Part shown: one piece after another, positions 51,770 to 62,105 of the stretch | How positions within the stretch are numbered: position 1 is the first letter of the stretch | How the letters are laid out: the number at the start of each line of letters is the position of its first letter | From: Bacillus sp. AZ43 | Lineage (GTDB): Bacteria > Actinomycetota > Actinomycetes > Mycobacteriales > Geodermatophilaceae | Assembly: GCA_004570425.1 (NCBI GenBank) | Contig: SPQJ01000001.1 | Coordinates: 163,542-227,541 of the forward strand | Reading direction: 5' to 3' | DNA length: 64,000 nt | Position numbers and translations under genes: made by a program | The notes under the pieces: generated by a model | The model's input: the letters and a program-made list of their open reading frames with translations, nothing else | What the model was told of the DNA's origin: nothing | Database searches by the model: none

Positions 51770-52843
51770 ATGGACGCCGCTTCCCTGCTCACCGGTCTCC
51801 TCCTCGGTGCACTCCTCGCCACCGCCGTCACGCTCGGCGTGGTCGCCCTGCTGGCCCGCCGACGGCCGGACGACGCCGGCCTGGAGCCCGTGCACGAGTC
51901 GCTCGACCACCTGCACCGGCTGCTCGCCGGCATCGAACGGGAACGGGCCATGGCGCACGGCGAGCTCCGCGAGCAGATGGGCACCGTCGGCCAGACCTCG
52001 GCGCAGCTGCGGCAGGAGACGGCGGCGCTGGTCACCGCCCTGCGCACCCCGCACGTGCGGGGGCGCTGGGGCGAGGTGCAGCTGCGGCGGGTGGTCGAGG
52101 TCGCCGGCCTGGTGGAGCACTGCGACTTCGTCGAGCAGCCCGGAGGCACCAACGACCAGGGCGCCGGTGTCCGGCCGGACCTGGTCGTGACCCTCGCCGA
52201 CGGGCGCCAGGTGATCGTCGACGCGAAGGTGCCCTTCACCGGGTACATCGAGGCGGTGCAGGCCACCGACCAGGCGGTGCGCGACCAGCGGGTGGCGCTG
52301 CACGCCCGCCAGCTGCGCGCCCACGTCGACGCCCTCGCCGCCCGCCGCTACCCGACCGCCTTCCGCCCCGCCGCGCCCTTCACGGTGCTGTTCGTCCCCT
52401 CCGACGGCTTCCTCATGACCGCGCTCGAGGCGGAGCCCGGGCTGCTCGAGTACGGCTTCTCCCGGGACGTCGTCCTCGCCACGCCGAGCACCCTGCTCGC
52501 CCTGCTCCGCACCGTGGCCTACTCGTGGCGGCAGGAGCGGCTGGCGCGCGACGCCGACCAGGTCCTCGAGGTCGGCCGCCGGCTGCACGCCCGGCTCAGC
52601 ACCCTGTCGGGTCACCTGACCCGGCTGGGCTCCGCCCTCGGCACGACGATGAGCCGCTTCAACGAGACGGTGGGCTCCTACGAGCGGTCGGTGCTCACCG
52701 CCGCCCGCCGGTTCGACGACCTGGGCGTGGCCGAGAGCCCGGTGCCCACACCGGAGCCGATCGAGGCCACCATCCGGACGCTCCGCCCGGCCGAGCCGGC
52801 CGTGGACGACGAGCCGGAGGCCCGCGACGGGACGACCGGGTGA
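51770..52843 (+). CDS. rmuC: DNA recombination protein RmuC
   Basis: 357 residues from ATG. A membrane helix at 4-28 is followed by a short coiled region and the RmuC core: VRGRWGEVQLRRVVEVAGL, RPDLVVTLADGRQVIVDAKVPFTGYIEA and FVPSDGFLMTALEAEPGLLEYGF. The DAK motif belongs to a PD-(D/E)xK nuclease-like fold. RmuC limits inversions and rearrangements. It sits in a DNA-repair group with the alkylation-repair genes. The C-terminus is disordered. No strong ribosome-binding site. Confidence 0.92.
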   Translation: MDAASLLTGLLLGALLATAVTLGVVALLARRRPDDAGLEPVHESLDHLHRLLAGIERERAMAHGELREQMGTVGQTSAQLRQETAALVTALRTPHVRGRWGEVQLRRVVEVAGLVEHCDFVEQPGGTNDQGAGVRPDLVVTLADGRQVIVDAKVPFTGYIEAVQATDQAVRDQRVALHARQLRAHVDALAARRYPTAFRPAAPFTVLFVPSDGFLMTALEAEPGLLEYGFSRDVVLATPSTLLALLRTVAYSWRQERLARDADQVLEVGRRLHARLSTLSGHLTRLGSALGTTMSRFNETVGSYERSVLTAARRFDDLGVAESPVPTPEPIEATIRTLRPAEPAVDDEPEARDGTTG

Positions 52844-52847
52844 GCGG

Positions 52848-53819
52848 TCAGTCGGTGGCGGCCTGCTTGGCCTTCTCCGCCCGGCGCAGCTCGTGCGGCA
52901 GCGCGAAGACCAGCCGCTCCTCGGCGGCCTTCACGGTCTCCACGTCGGGGTAGCCGCGCTCGGCCAGGAAGTCGAGGACCTCGCTCACCAGGATCTCCGG
53001 CACCGAGGCGCCGCTGGTGACGCCGACGGTCCCGACGCCCTCGAGCCAGGCCGGGTCGATCTCGGAGGCGAAGTCGATCAGGTGCGAGGCGCGGGCGCCG
53101 GCCTCCAGCGCCACCTCGACCAGCCGCACCGAGTTCGACGAGTTCGTGGAGCCGACGACCAGCACCAGGTCGCACTCCCCGGCCATCTGCTTCACGGCCT
53201 GCTGGCGGTTCTGCGTGGCGTAGCAGATGTCGTCGCTGGGCGGGGACTGCAGGCCGGGGAACCGGGTGCGGAGCTGGTCCACCGTCGCCAGCGTCTCGTC
53301 GACCGAGAGGGTGGTCTGCGACAGCCAGACGACCTTCTCCGGGTCGCGGACCTGCACGTTCGCGACGTCCTCGGGGCCGTCGACGAGCTGGATGTGCGCC
53401 GGCGCCTCGCCCGAGGTGCCCTCGACCTCCTCGTGGCCGCGGTGGCCGATCAGCAGGATGTCGTAGTCGTCCCGGGCGAACCGCTTGGCCTCCTGGTGCA
53501 CCTTGGTGACCAGCGGGCAGGTGGCGTCGATGGTGCGCAGCGACCGGCTGGCAGCCTCCTCGTGCACCGCCGGCGAGACCCCGTGCGCGCTGAACACGAC
53601 GACCGAGCCCTCGGGCACCTCGTCGGTCTCGTCGACGAAGATCGCGCCGCGCCGCTCGAGGGTGGCCACCACGTGCTTGTTGTGGACGATCTGCTTGCGG
53701 ACGTACACCGGGGCGCCGTGGATCTCCAGAGCGCGCTCCACGGCCACCACCGCCCGGTCCACACCGGCGCAGTAGCCCCGGGGATCGGCCAGCAGGACAC
53801 GTCCGCGCTGATCAGCCAT
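52848..53819 (-). CDS. ispH: 4-hydroxy-3-methylbut-2-enyl diphosphate reductase IspH (LytB)
   Basis: 323 residues from ATG; longer frames exist but have no support. The last enzyme of the MEP pathway, it reduces HMBPP to IPP and DMAPP with a [4Fe-4S] cluster bound by C17 (GYCAGV), C101 (DATCPLV) and C199 ([10 protein letters not shown]). Substrate-binding VHNKHVV and [15 protein letters not shown] are also present. It is divergent from the lipid-droplet-type gene, as in mycobacteria. Confidence 0.96.
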   Translation of the reverse strand: MADQRGRVLLADPRGYCAGVDRAVVAVERALEIHGAPVYVRKQIVHNKHVVATLERRGAIFVDETDEVPEGSVVVFSAHGVSPAVHEEAASRSLRTIDATCPLVTKVHQEAKRFARDDYDILLIGHRGHEEVEGTSGEAPAHIQLVDGPEDVANVQVRDPEKVVWLSQTTLSVDETLATVDQLRTRFPGLQSPPSDDICYATQNRQQAVKQMAGECDLVLVVGSTNSSNSVRLVEVALEAGARASHLIDFASEIDPAWLEGVGTVGVTSGASVPEILVSEVLDFLAERGYPDVETVKAAEERLVFALPHELRRAEKAKQAATD

Positions 53820-53943
53820 GACCCCATGGTAGGTGGGGCGACGACACCCGACCGTGCCCCGCGAGTGGGAACGGCCACCCTCCGTCCGCGTGGAACGGCC
53901 CACAGGGGGTGTCGTCCCGGAGGTTGTGGGGCACGCTGTGCGC

Positions 53944-55296
53944 ATGTCCCGTGAGATCCCTGAGGTTGTCCGCGCCGCCGCCGGTCTGGCGGCCACCGTG
54001 CTGGACGAGGCTCGCAAGCTGCCCGAGACGCTGCCCGGCCTCCCGGTGCGCCTCATCGGGATGGCCATGCAGCAGGCCATGAAGGTGCAGCAGCAGTACG
54101 CCGGGCTGGTGGCTCGCGGCGACGAGCTGTTCACCGGCATCCGCGGGGAGAACGAGCCCGGCCTGGCCACGTTCGACGACGACGAGCCGGCCCCCTCGCC
54201 CTCCAACGGCTACCGCGAGTCCGCGTTCGACCGCGCCGAGGACCCCTCGGCGCTGGTCACCGACGAGCTGCCCGCCGACCCGCCGGCCGACGTCGTCACC
54301 GCGGTCGTCGACGAGCTGGCCGAGCAGGTCGAGACCGGCCGGCAGTCGATCGAGGAGCTGGCGGAGGAGGCGCCCGAGATCGAGGAGATCCTCGACGAGA
54401 TCGCCATCGACGAGCTCGTCGACCAGGCGCCCACGCTGGAGGAGACCGCACCGGCCCTGTCGGTCGTCGAGGACTCCCCCGTCACCGAGGACGCCGACGC
54501 CCTCGAGAGCGCGCTGCTGGAGTCCGACGACAACCCCGCCGCGACCGCGGCCGAGACGCCCGACGTCGCCACCACCGTCGACGTGCTGACCCCCGACGGC
54601 GAGATCGCGACCGTCGAGGCCGCCGTCACCGACGAGGGCGTGGCCGCCCCCGAGGCGCCGCAGGAGAGCGCGTCCGCCGACGACACCGTGGCCACCACCG
54701 ACGCCGCCGAGGAGCCCGCCCCGGCCGCGGCCGCCACGCCCCGCACGACCGCCAAGAAGACCGCCAAGAAGACCGCCAAGAAGGCCCCGAAGAAGGCCTC
54801 GGCGAAGGGCAGCGAGCGCAAGGCATCGGACGACGCCACCGACACCGACGCCACCGACACCGCCGCCACCGACACGAACGCCGGGCCGGGCACCGCCACC
54901 GACGAGAGCGGCTCCCAGGTCGCCGCGGCCACCGGCGTGCGCACCGACGTCGGCACGAGCGACACCTCGGACGTGGACAGCGCGATGGCCGCGGGCGCGG
55001 CCGTCGACGCCGTCGGCGAGACCTCCGACGCCCCCACCGACGACCCGCAGGGCGCCAGCGAGGTGTCCGGGTCGCAGGCGGCCGGCACCGCGCCGATCGA
55101 CGGCTACGACAGCTTCTCCATCGCGCAGCTGCGCGGCCGCCTGCGCGGCTACGCGCTGAGCACGGTGGAGGACCTGCTCCGCTACGAGGAGGCCACCCGC
55201 GCCCGCGAGCCCTTCGTGCGGCTGCTGCGCAACCGGCTCGAGAAGCTCGAGCAGCAGGCCGTCGAGTCCAGCCCGCTGGCACCGCGCGGCGCCTGA
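53944..55296 (+). CDS. Lipid-droplet-associated-type protein with acidic linker and histone H1-like basic repeat
   Basis: 450 residues from ATG. Residues 1-70 match the actinobacterial protein encoded between ispH and xseA (Rv1109c position), with the helices [19 protein letters not shown] and [20 protein letters not shown]. About 75-265 are an acidic Ala/Glu/Asp-rich linker. Residues 268-293 are a Lys/Ala/Thr stretch with TAKK repeated, like histone H1 tails. An Asp/Thr repeat (298-311) follows, then a C-terminal helical domain (387-437, [22 protein letters not shown]). It is far longer than the roughly 210-residue mycobacterial protein. Binding to lipid bodies and DNA is conjecture. Confidence 0.75.
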   Translation: MSREIPEVVRAAAGLAATVLDEARKLPETLPGLPVRLIGMAMQQAMKVQQQYAGLVARGDELFTGIRGENEPGLATFDDDEPAPSPSNGYRESAFDRAEDPSALVTDELPADPPADVVTAVVDELAEQVETGRQSIEELAEEAPEIEEILDEIAIDELVDQAPTLEETAPALSVVEDSPVTEDADALESALLESDDNPAATAAETPDVATTVDVLTPDGEIATVEAAVTDEGVAAPEAPQESASADDTVATTDAAEEPAPAAAATPRTTAKKTAKKTAKKAPKKASAKGSERKASDDATDTDATDTAATDTNAGPGTATDESGSQVAAATGVRTDVGTSDTSDVDSAMAAGAAVDAVGETSDAPTDDPQGASEVSGSQAAGTAPIDGYDSFSIAQLRGRLRGYALSTVEDLLRYEEATRAREPFVRLLRNRLEKLEQQAVESSPLAPRGA

Positions 55297-55404
55297 CAGA
55301 GGACCCTCTGGAACGCTCGACGGCGTGCTGAAGGACCCCACCCTCCCCACCGTTCGCCGGCTCAGGGCGGGCCCCGGGGCGGGGCCGCCTGACAGGACAC
55401 TCAC

Positions 55405-56640
55405 GTGACTGCTCCGTCGTCCCCCGAGGCGCCGTGGCCGGTCCGAACCGTCGCGCGCAAGATCGCCGACTGGATCGGCCGCCTCGGTGAGGTCTGGGTC
55501 GAGGGTCAGGTCGCCCAGCTGTCCCGCCGGGGCGGCGCGGCGACCGTCTTCCTCACCCTCCGCGACCCGGCTGCCGACCTGTCGGTCCCGGTCACCTGCC
55601 ACCGCGACGTCGCCGAGCGGCCCGGCCTCGAGCTCACCGAGGGCGCCCGGGTGATCGTCCGCGCCCGGCCCGACTACTACATCGCCCGCGGCTCCTTCTC
55701 CCTGCGGGCCACCGAGATCCGCGCCGTCGGCCTCGGCGAGCTGCTCGCCCGGATCGAGCGCATCCGCCGGCTGCTCGCCGCCGAGGGGCTCTTCGACGCC
55801 GCCCGCAAGCGCCCCCTGCCCTTCGCCCCTGCCGTCGTCGGCGTCATCACCGGCCGGGACAGCGCCGCCGAGCGCGACGTGCTGGTCACCGCCCGGCGAC
55901 GGTGGCCGGCCATCCGCTTCGAGATGTACAACTGCGCCGTCCAGGGGCCGCAGGCCGCCCAGAACGTGATCGACGGCCTGCGCCGGCTCGACGCCGACCC
56001 CTCCGTCGAGGTCATCGTGATCGCCCGCGGCGGCGGCTCCGTCGAGGACCTGCTGCCCTTCTCCGACGAGGGCCTGGTGCGCGCCATCGCGGCCACCCGC
56101 ACCCCGGTGGTCACCGCCGTCGGGCACGAGACCGACACGACGCTGGTCGACCACGTCGCCGACGTCCGCGCGGCCACGCCCACCGACGCCGCGCACCGCG
56201 TGGTCCCCGAGATCGGCGAGCAGCGCCGGCTGGTCGAGGCCCTCCGGGCGCGGGCACGGCACGTGCTCACCGGCCGGCTCGAGCAGCAGGAGCGCTGGCT
56301 GGAGTCGATGCGCACGCGACCCGTGCTCGCCTCGCCCGACCGCCTGCTGCACGGACGCGAGGAGGACGTGCACGCGCTGCGCACCCGGGCCCGCCGCACC
56401 CTCGTGCACCGGGTCGAGGGCGCCGAGCGCGACCTCGAGCACGCCCGCGCCCGGGTCGCCGCCCTCTCCCCCGCCGCCACGCTGGAGCGCGGCTACGCCG
56501 TCCTGCAACAGGAGGACGGGGCACTGGTCCGCGATCCCGGGCAGGTCACCGCCGGCGAGCGGCTGCGGGTCCGGGTGTCCGGCGGCCGCCTGACCGTGCG
56601 CGTGGCGGCGAGCACCGACGAGGAGGATGAGCAGTCATGA
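55405..56640 (+). CDS. xseA: Exodeoxyribonuclease VII large subunit
   Basis: 411 residues from GTG. N-terminal OB-fold ([25 protein letters not shown]), the catalytic domain with [36 protein letters not shown] and [24 protein letters not shown], then a coiled-coil-like C-terminal region for small-subunit binding. It degrades single-stranded DNA from both ends with XseB. Its ATGA overlaps xseB. The 108-bp gap before it has only short hairpins. Confidence 0.95.
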   Translation: MTAPSSPEAPWPVRTVARKIADWIGRLGEVWVEGQVAQLSRRGGAATVFLTLRDPAADLSVPVTCHRDVAERPGLELTEGARVIVRARPDYYIARGSFSLRATEIRAVGLGELLARIERIRRLLAAEGLFDAARKRPLPFAPAVVGVITGRDSAAERDVLVTARRRWPAIRFEMYNCAVQGPQAAQNVIDGLRRLDADPSVEVIVIARGGGSVEDLLPFSDEGLVRAIAATRTPVVTAVGHETDTTLVDHVADVRAATPTDAAHRVVPEIGEQRRLVEALRARARHVLTGRLEQQERWLESMRTRPVLASPDRLLHGREEDVHALRTRARRTLVHRVEGAERDLEHARARVAALSPAATLERGYAVLQQEDGALVRDPGQVTAGERLRVRVSGGRLTVRVAASTDEEDEQS

Positions 56641-56861
56641 CCACCGAGGGAACCGCCGAGCCGACGACCACCTACGAGCAGGCCCGCGAGGAGCTCGCCG
56701 ACGTCGTCCGCCGACTCGAGGCCGGCGGCCTCACCCTGGAGGAGTCGCTGACGCTCTGGGAGCGCGGCGAGGAGCTGGCGACGCTGTGCCAGCACTGGCT
56801 CGACCGTGCCCGCGAGCGCCTGGCCGCGGCCTCGCCGGGCGACGGCGCCGGGCAGGACTGA
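56637..56861 (+). CDS. xseB: Exodeoxyribonuclease VII small subunit
   Basis: 74 residues, normal length. The pattern [36 protein letters not shown] is diagnostic. Several copies of XseB wrap the coiled-coil of XseA. Coupled to xseA by an ATGA overlap. Confidence 0.95.
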   Translation: MTTEGTAEPTTTYEQAREELADVVRRLEAGGLTLEESLTLWERGEELATLCQHWLDRARERLAAASPGDGAGQD

Positions 56862-56881
56862 CCCGGCGCGGCGTCCCGGCG

Positions 56882-57205
56882 TCAGGAGGCGCGGCGCAGC
56901 TCCCCGTCGCTGGTCACGACCAGCCCGGCGGCGGCCAGCGCGGCCAGCATCCGGTCGGCCCGCAGCCGCAGCAGGTTGGACATCCGCACGTCGGCCGGCC
57001 GGTGGTCGGTGACGTCCGGAGCCAGCGGGTCCCCCGGCCCGTCGTAGAGGCAGCGCGCCAGGGCGTCGCGCACCTCCGGACGGACCAGCGGCTCCGGCCG
57101 TCCGGGCGCTCGCGAGGGGATCCGGGTCACCATCCCGCAGGCGCACGACCCGCCGGTGGCGGGCGGCCGGTGGTCGCTGCCGGGGCAGAGATCACGAGGG
57201 GGCAT
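56882..57205 (-). CDS. Hypothetical protein with N-terminal cysteine motif
   Basis: 107 residues from ATG with AGGAGC upstream. The N-terminal 25 residues contain three cysteines (C7, C21, C23 in SCACG) that could bind a metal. The rest is a helical region with VRPEVRDALARCLYDGPGDPLAPDVTDH and MSNLLRLRADRMLAALAAAGLV, which ends like a winged-helix or helical bundle. I do not recognise the family. Codon use is normal for the window. Convergent with xseB. Confidence 0.6.
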   Translation of the reverse strand: MPPRDLCPGSDHRPPATGGSCACGMVTRIPSRAPGRPEPLVRPEVRDALARCLYDGPGDPLAPDVTDHRPADVRMSNLLRLRADRMLAALAAAGLVVTSDGELRRAS

Positions 57206-57344
57206 GGGGGCTCCTGGTGGACGACGCGAGCGGCTCGCGTGTGGCCGATGGGGCGGAAGCGTCCCGTGAGCCACCGCGAGTCGACACGCGACGCACCCAT
57301 GCGATACCGGGTCGTGATGTTCGACACACGACCGTCATCCGGAG

Positions 57345-57959
57345 TCAGGGCGAGTAGGGCTTCACCGCCCGCGCGACGGTCTCCAGCTCCTCGTCGGACG
57401 CCGACCCGGAGACCAGGACCGTGACGCCGTCCGCCTCGCGCGAGAGGGCCGTCTCGCCCCGCGTCGTCGTCGACCGCTGCCAGCTCTCGCCACCGAGCTC
57501 GACAGTCCCCTCGGGCCGGGCGCCGTCGAGGACCGCGGCCACCGGATCGGCTCCCCGGTCGTCGCTGACCACGAAGCCGGCGAACTCCTCCGACGGCGTG
57601 AGGTAGCCGATCTCGAGGGTGACCGGATCGCCGTCACCGGCCGCCCCGGCGTCGGTCCGGGCACTGGTCGGGCGGTACTCCTCGTCCAGCCCCGCCGGGG
57701 CGAGCACCTGGTAGCCCGCTCGCGCGGCGGCCAGCTGCACAGACGTCGACGGGTCCACCGTCCGCACCCCGACGTCCGGACCGGAGCGGAAGGCCTGCCA
57801 GCCGACGATCAGCAGGCAGATGACCACCAGCGGCAGCAGCGAGCGCAGCATGTTCGCCGCGCTGAGCCGGTTGGCCCGCTCGATCACGGGCGACGCCGGG
57901 GGCGCGCCACCCCCCGTGGGGCTGGGTCCCTGCTCGCCCGTCGGGCCGGCTCCGGTCAT
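57345..57959 (-). CDS. DUF4245 membrane-anchored protein
   Basis: 204 residues from ATG. A Pro/Gly-rich cytoplasmic start is followed by one membrane helix (about 37-55, [18 protein letters not shown]) and an outward domain with [34 protein letters not shown] and [22 protein letters not shown]. That matches DUF4245, the family found divergent from glpX in actinobacteria (Rv1100 position). Function unknown; a cell-envelope role is likely. Confidence 0.87.
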   Translation of the reverse strand: MTGAGPTGEQGPSPTGGGAPPASPVIERANRLSAANMLRSLLPLVVICLLIVGWQAFRSGPDVGVRTVDPSTSVQLAAARAGYQVLAPAGLDEEYRPTSARTDAGAAGDGDPVTLEIGYLTPSEEFAGFVVSDDRGADPVAAVLDGARPEGTVELGGESWQRSTTTRGETALSREADGVTVLVSGSASDEELETVARAVKPYSP

Positions 57960-58065
57960 GCACCTAGGATCGCAGGCGAGCTTCTCCCTTCGCCCGCCCC
58001 CGGCCCCGTCCCGCCCTGAGCTCGCGAGGGGCGGCACCGGCGCCGGTCCTGTCCTGGAGGTCCGC

Positions 58066-59121
58066 GTGCTGCCCGTTCCCGAAGGTCCCGTCCCGACGAG
58101 CCGCGGGTTCCGCACCGACCGGCCCGCCCCCGACCGCAACCTCGCGCTCGAGCTGGTCCGGGTCACCGAGGCCGCCGCCATGGCCGCGGGCCGCTGGGTG
58201 GGCCGCGGCGACAAGAACGGCGGGGACGGCGCGGCCGTCGACGCCATGCGCGCGCTCATCGGCACGGTGAGCATGAAGGGCGTCGTCGTCATCGGCGAGG
58301 GCGAGAAGGACGAGGCGCCCATGCTCTACAACGGGGAGCAGGTGGGCGACGGGCAGGGCCCCGAGTGCGACGTCGCCGTCGACCCGATCGACGGCACCAC
58401 GCTGATGGCCAAGGGCATGCCCAACGCGATCGCCGTCATGGCCGTGGCCGACCGCGGGGCCATGTACGACCCGTCGGCCGTCTTCTACATGGAGAAGCTC
58501 GCCACGGGGCCGGCCGCCGCCGACGTCGTCGACATCACCGTCCCGGTCGCCGAGAACATCCGCCGGATCGCCAAGGCCAAGCACTGCTCGACCGGCGACG
58601 TCACCGTGTGCATCCTCGACCGCCCCCGCCACGAGAAGCTGGTCGCCGAGGTGCGCGAGGCCGGGGCCCGCATCAAGTTCATCACCGACGGCGACGTCGC
58701 CGGCGCGATCGCCGCCGCGCGCGAGGGCACCGGCGTCGACCTGCTGCTGGGCATCGGCGGGACGCCGGAGGGCATCATCGCCGCCTGCGCGCTCAAGTGC
58801 ATGGGCGGTGCGCTGCAGGGCAGGCTCTGGCCCAAGGACGACGACGAGCGGCAGAAGGCGATCGACGCCGGCCACGACCTCGACCGCGTGCTGCACATCG
58901 ACGACCTGGTCCGCGGCGACGTCTTCTTCGTCGCTACCGGGATCACCGACGGCGAGCTGCTGCGCGGCGTCCAGTACCGGGCGGGCGGCTGCACCACCCA
59001 GTCGCTGGTCATGCGCTCGAAGTCGGGCACGATCCGGTCGATCGAGAGCCTGCACTCGCTGCAGAAGCTGCGCGCCTACTCCGCGGTGCCGTTCGACCGG
59101 CACGACGAGGAACCGGTCTAG
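58066..59121 (+). CDS. glpX: Class II fructose-1,6-bisphosphatase
   Basis: 351 residues from GTG with GGAGG 5 nt upstream, which decides against longer frames. GlpX signature: [32 protein letters not shown] and the metal/phosphate site [17 protein letters not shown]. It hydrolyses fructose-1,6-bisphosphate in gluconeogenesis; in actinobacteria this is usually the sole FBPase. Its TAG overlaps the stop of the convergent DUF1707 gene. Confidence 0.95.
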   Translation: MLPVPEGPVPTSRGFRTDRPAPDRNLALELVRVTEAAAMAAGRWVGRGDKNGGDGAAVDAMRALIGTVSMKGVVVIGEGEKDEAPMLYNGEQVGDGQGPECDVAVDPIDGTTLMAKGMPNAIAVMAVADRGAMYDPSAVFYMEKLATGPAAADVVDITVPVAENIRRIAKAKHCSTGDVTVCILDRPRHEKLVAEVREAGARIKFITDGDVAGAIAAAREGTGVDLLLGIGGTPEGIIAACALKCMGGALQGRLWPKDDDERQKAIDAGHDLDRVLHIDDLVRGDVFFVATGITDGELLRGVQYRAGGCTTQSLVMRSKSGTIRSIESLHSLQKLRAYSAVPFDRHDEEPV

Positions 59122-59795
59122 GACGGCGGCGGGAACGGCGGCGGCGCCCCCGGGAGCGGGGGCGGCGGCTGCCGCCGCTGCGCGAGGCGCTCCAGCAGCG
59201 CGCCCCACCGCGTGGGTGAGTCGCCCGGCGCGAGGCTGCGCAGCCGCAGGTCGCCGAAGATCGTCCTCGCGTGGACGACGACCAGCGGCGTCCCGGCGAT
59301 CCGCGGGACCGGCGCCAGCTGGAGCTTGCGGTCGCCGAACACCGTCCGGCCGTGCAGCTCGGCGTCCACGCCTTCGGCCACGATCACGTCGACGTCGCCG
59401 AACGTGGTGCTGAGGTGGAGGTCGATCCGGTCGGCGCCGGTCCGGAGGCCGCGCAGGTCGATCCGGACGTCGCCGAACACCGTGCCGGCCCGCCGGGGCG
59501 GGTCGGACGCGACGGTGAGGACGATGTCGCCGAAGACGCTGGACAGCTCGGCGGACGCGGCGCGCCGGCCGACGATCTCCACCGGGGGCGGCGCGTCGGC
59601 CGGCAGGTCGGCGAGCAGCAGGTCGAGCTCCGCCCGCGTGGCGGCGGCATAGGCGGCGCCGGCGCGCTCCCCGAACTCGTCGAGATCGATGCGTCCCTCG
59701 CCGACCGCCTTCTGCAGGCGGGCGACCACCGCCTCGCGGTCGGCGTCGGAGGCGCGGACGACGGGCGGCCCAGCGGGCGTCTCCTCGTCGGGCAT
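59118..59795 (-). CDS. DUF1707 domain protein with beta-repeat C-terminal domain
   Basis: 225 residues. The DUF1707 (SHOCT-like) module is at about 14-66 ([53 protein letters not shown]). It is followed by four beta-strand repeats containing FGD ([49 protein letters not shown]), as in cell-wall-active antibiotic-response proteins. A Pro-rich tail ends the protein. Probable envelope or stress-sensing protein without enzyme motifs. Confidence 0.85.
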   Translation of the reverse strand: MPDEETPAGPPVVRASDADREAVVARLQKAVGEGRIDLDEFGERAGAAYAAATRAELDLLLADLPADAPPPVEIVGRRAASAELSSVFGDIVLTVASDPPRRAGTVFGDVRIDLRGLRTGADRIDLHLSTTFGDVDVIVAEGVDAELHGRTVFGDRKLQLAPVPRIAGTPLVVVHARTIFGDLRLRSLAPGDSPTRWGALLERLAQRRQPPPPLPGAPPPFPPPS

Positions 59796-59848
59796 GAGGC
59801 GACGCTAGTGGACCGGACCGCGCGGCCCCCACCGTCGCCGCGCCGCGC

Positions 59849-60451
59849 TCACTCCAGCTCGGTGCACGTCGGCACCAGGAACGGCTTCACCCGGCCGCCG
59901 CACGTCGACGCGTACGTCTCGTACGCCGAGAGGGGCGGCGAGCGGTAGTACAGCTCGTCGCAGGCCTGCAGATCGCCCTCGAAGCAGCTCTGCGCGTACG
60001 GGTCGAGCTCGGAGTCCTCGCCCAGGTCCGCAGGCTCGGTGGCCGGGTACTGCTCCACGGGCCCGGACGCGGCGTACTGCTGCGACAGCACGCCCTCCTC
60101 CAGCAGGGCCATGAGCTCGTCCATCGACCGTTCCGTCGACTCGGCGAGCCCGTCGGTGATGCTCTCCTCGAGGGAGGGGGCCATCGCCTCGCCGACCACC
60201 TGGCCGAACTCGTCGGCGTTGCCGGCGAACAGCGCGGTCACGACCAGCCCTCCGGCCAGGACGCCGAGCAGGCCGGCGCCCGCCGCGGCCAGGCCGAGGA
60301 CCAGCGGACCGGACGGCCGGGAGGGCCTCGGCGCCTGCGCGACCGGTCCGGGGCCGGTCACCGGCGCCTCCCAGGCCGGAGCCCAGGACGGCGCGCCGGC
60401 CGGCTGGTAGGGAGCAGGACCGTCGGTGGTGGGGTACGGCGGCTGGGACAT
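59849..60451 (-). CDS. Pro-rich N-terminus, single-pass membrane protein
   Basis: 200 residues from ATG with GGGAGGG upstream. A cytoplasmic Pro/Ala-rich segment (1-45), one membrane helix (about 50-75), and an extracellular part with an acidic helix region and four cysteines ([26 protein letters not shown]) that probably form two disulfides. It resembles septum/envelope DUF4190-style proteins only loosely; no family assigned. Divergent from fumC. Confidence 0.65.
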   Translation of the reverse strand: MSQPPYPTTDGPAPYQPAGAPSWAPAWEAPVTGPGPVAQAPRPSRPSGPLVLGLAAAGAGLLGVLAGGLVVTALFAGNADEFGQVVGEAMAPSLEESITDGLAESTERSMDELMALLEEGVLSQQYAASGPVEQYPATEPADLGEDSELDPYAQSCFEGDLQACDELYYRSPPLSAYETYASTCGGRVKPFLVPTCTELE

Positions 60452-60560
60452 CGGTGGCCCTCCCGGGCGGTGCGCAGGCCGTGGCCCCGGCGGCGACGAC
60501 ACCCGGCTCATCGGCCGGTCCGAGGGCGGACCGGCACGGACGCGCGCCGGGCGCGGTGTC

Positions 60561-60566
60561 TAGGGT
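60561..60566 (+). promoter_or_regulatory. Probable -10 element of fumC
   Basis: TAGGGT, a good match to the actinobacterial housekeeping -10 box, lies about 45 nt upstream of the fumC GTG. The -35 region is weak. A transcript starting near 60573 would give a leader of about 38 nt. Confidence 0.4.
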
Positions 60567-60610
60567 CGCTCCCGGAGCACTGTCACCATCCACACCACCA
60601 GGAGCACAGC

Positions 60611-62008
60611 GTGGCCCAGGACGGCACCGACTACCGCATCGAGCACGACTCCATGGGGGAGGTCCGCGTACCGGCATGGGCCAAGTGGAGGGCCCAGACC
60701 CAGCGGGCCGTCGAGAACTTCCCGATCTCCGGCACCCCCATCGAGCGGGAGCTGATCGGCGCGCTGGCCGCCATCAAGGGCGCGGCCGCCGCGGTCAACG
60801 CCGACCTGGGCGTGCTGGACCGCTCGATCGCCGAGGCGATCACCGAGGCCGCCGCGAGCGTGGCGCGCGGTGACTGGGACGACCACTTCCCCATCGACGT
60901 CTTCCAGACCGGCTCGGGCACGTCGAGCAACATGAACACCAACGAGGTCATCGCCACCCTGGCCACCGAGTCGCTGGGCGCGCCGGTGCACCCGAACGAC
61001 CACGTCAACGCCTCGCAGTCGTCGAACGACGTCTTCCCGTCGGCCATCCACATCGCCGCGACCCGCGCGATCGTCGTCACCCTCATCCCTGCGCTGCGGC
61101 ACCTCGAGGCCTCGCTGACCCGCAAGGCCGAGGAGTTCGCCGAGGTCGTGAAGAGCGGGCGCACCCACCTGATGGACGCCACCCCCGTGACACTCGGCCA
61201 GGAGTTCGGCGGCTACGCGGCGGCCGTCCGCTACGGCGTCGAGCGCCTGCAGGCATCCCTCCCCCGCGTGGGCGAGCTGCCGCTGGGCGGCACCGCCGTC
61301 GGCACCGGCATCAACACCCCGCCCGGGTTCGCCGCCGCGATCATCGAGAAGCTCGCCGCCCAGATGGAGCTGCCGCTCACCGAGGCGCGCGACCACTTCG
61401 AGGCGCAGAGCTCCCGTGACGCCCTGGTGGAGGGCTCCGGCCAGCTCAAGACCATCGCCGTCGGCCTGATCAAGATCGCCAACGACCTGCGCTGGATGGG
61501 CTCGGGCCCCCGCACCGGGCTCGGCGAGATCCAGCTGCCCGACCTGCAGCCGGGCAGCTCGATCATGCCGGGCAAGGTCAACCCGGTGATCCCCGAGGCG
61601 GTCATCCAGGTGGGCGCCCAGGTCATCGGCAACGACGCGGCCGTCACCTACGCCGGCACCACCGGCGTCTTCGAGCTCAACGTGACGCTGCCCCTGATGG
61701 CCCGCAACGTGCTCGAGTCCATCCGCCTGCTGGCCAACGTCAGCCGGCTGCTGGCCGACCGGTGCGTCGACGGCATCGTCGCCAACGTCGAGCAGTGCCG
61801 CGAGTACGCCGAGTCCTCCCCCTCCATCGTCACGCCGCTGAACAAGTACATCGGCTACGAGGAGGCGGCGGTCGTGGCCAAGCAGTCTCTGAAGGAGCAG
61901 AAGACCATCCGCCAAGTGGTGCTCGAGCGCGGCTACGTCGAGCAGGGCAAGCTCACCGAGCAGCAGCTCGACGAGGCCCTCGACGTGCTCTCGATGACCC
62001 ACCCGTGA
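60611..62008 (+). CDS. fumC: Class II fumarate hydratase
   Basis: 465 residues from GTG with AGGAG 6 nt upstream. It hydrates fumarate to malate in the TCA cycle, the step after the two SDHs encoded here. Signatures: [14 protein letters not shown], the catalytic [17 protein letters not shown] and [11 protein letters not shown]. It belongs to the iron-free tetrameric class. A perfect 14-bp hairpin follows the stop. Confidence 0.96.
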   Translation: MAQDGTDYRIEHDSMGEVRVPAWAKWRAQTQRAVENFPISGTPIERELIGALAAIKGAAAAVNADLGVLDRSIAEAITEAAASVARGDWDDHFPIDVFQTGSGTSSNMNTNEVIATLATESLGAPVHPNDHVNASQSSNDVFPSAIHIAATRAIVVTLIPALRHLEASLTRKAEEFAEVVKSGRTHLMDATPVTLGQEFGGYAAAVRYGVERLQASLPRVGELPLGGTAVGTGINTPPGFAAAIIEKLAAQMELPLTEARDHFEAQSSRDALVEGSGQLKTIAVGLIKIANDLRWMGSGPRTGLGEIQLPDLQPGSSIMPGKVNPVIPEAVIQVGAQVIGNDAAVTYAGTTGVFELNVTLPLMARNVLESIRLLANVSRLLADRCVDGIVANVEQCREYAESSPSIVTPLNKYIGYEEAAVVAKQSLKEQKTIRQVVLERGYVEQGKLTEQQLDEALDVLSMTHP

Positions 62009-62015
62009 CGCCGGG

Positions 62016-62052
62016 GGGCGCCGGGTCATGACGATTGGATGACCCGGCGCCC
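62016..62052 (+). terminator. Terminator after fumC
   Basis: GGGCGCCGGGTCAT (62016-62029) pairs perfectly with ATGACCCGGCGCCC (62039-62052) over a 9-nt loop, 7 nt after the fumC stop. Confidence 0.85.
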
Positions 62053-62091
62053 GCGCCGGCGGTCCGAGGAGCAACTCGGCGCGCGGCGCAG

Positions 62092-62097
62092 TAGCGT
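62092..62097 (+). promoter_or_regulatory. Probable -10 element of gltA (leaderless start)
   Basis: TAGCGT sits 8 nt before the gltA GTG. There is no ribosome-binding site between them, so transcription probably begins at or next to the GTG, a leaderless start that is common in actinobacteria. No clear -35 box. Confidence 0.4.
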
Positions 62098-62105
62098 CCG
62101 TTCTC

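Noticed and set aside
54742..54912. Short tandem repeats coding TAKK and DT units, considered as a possible non-coding repeat
   Set aside because: They stay in frame inside the 450-residue gene with consistent codon bias, so they are protein repeats.
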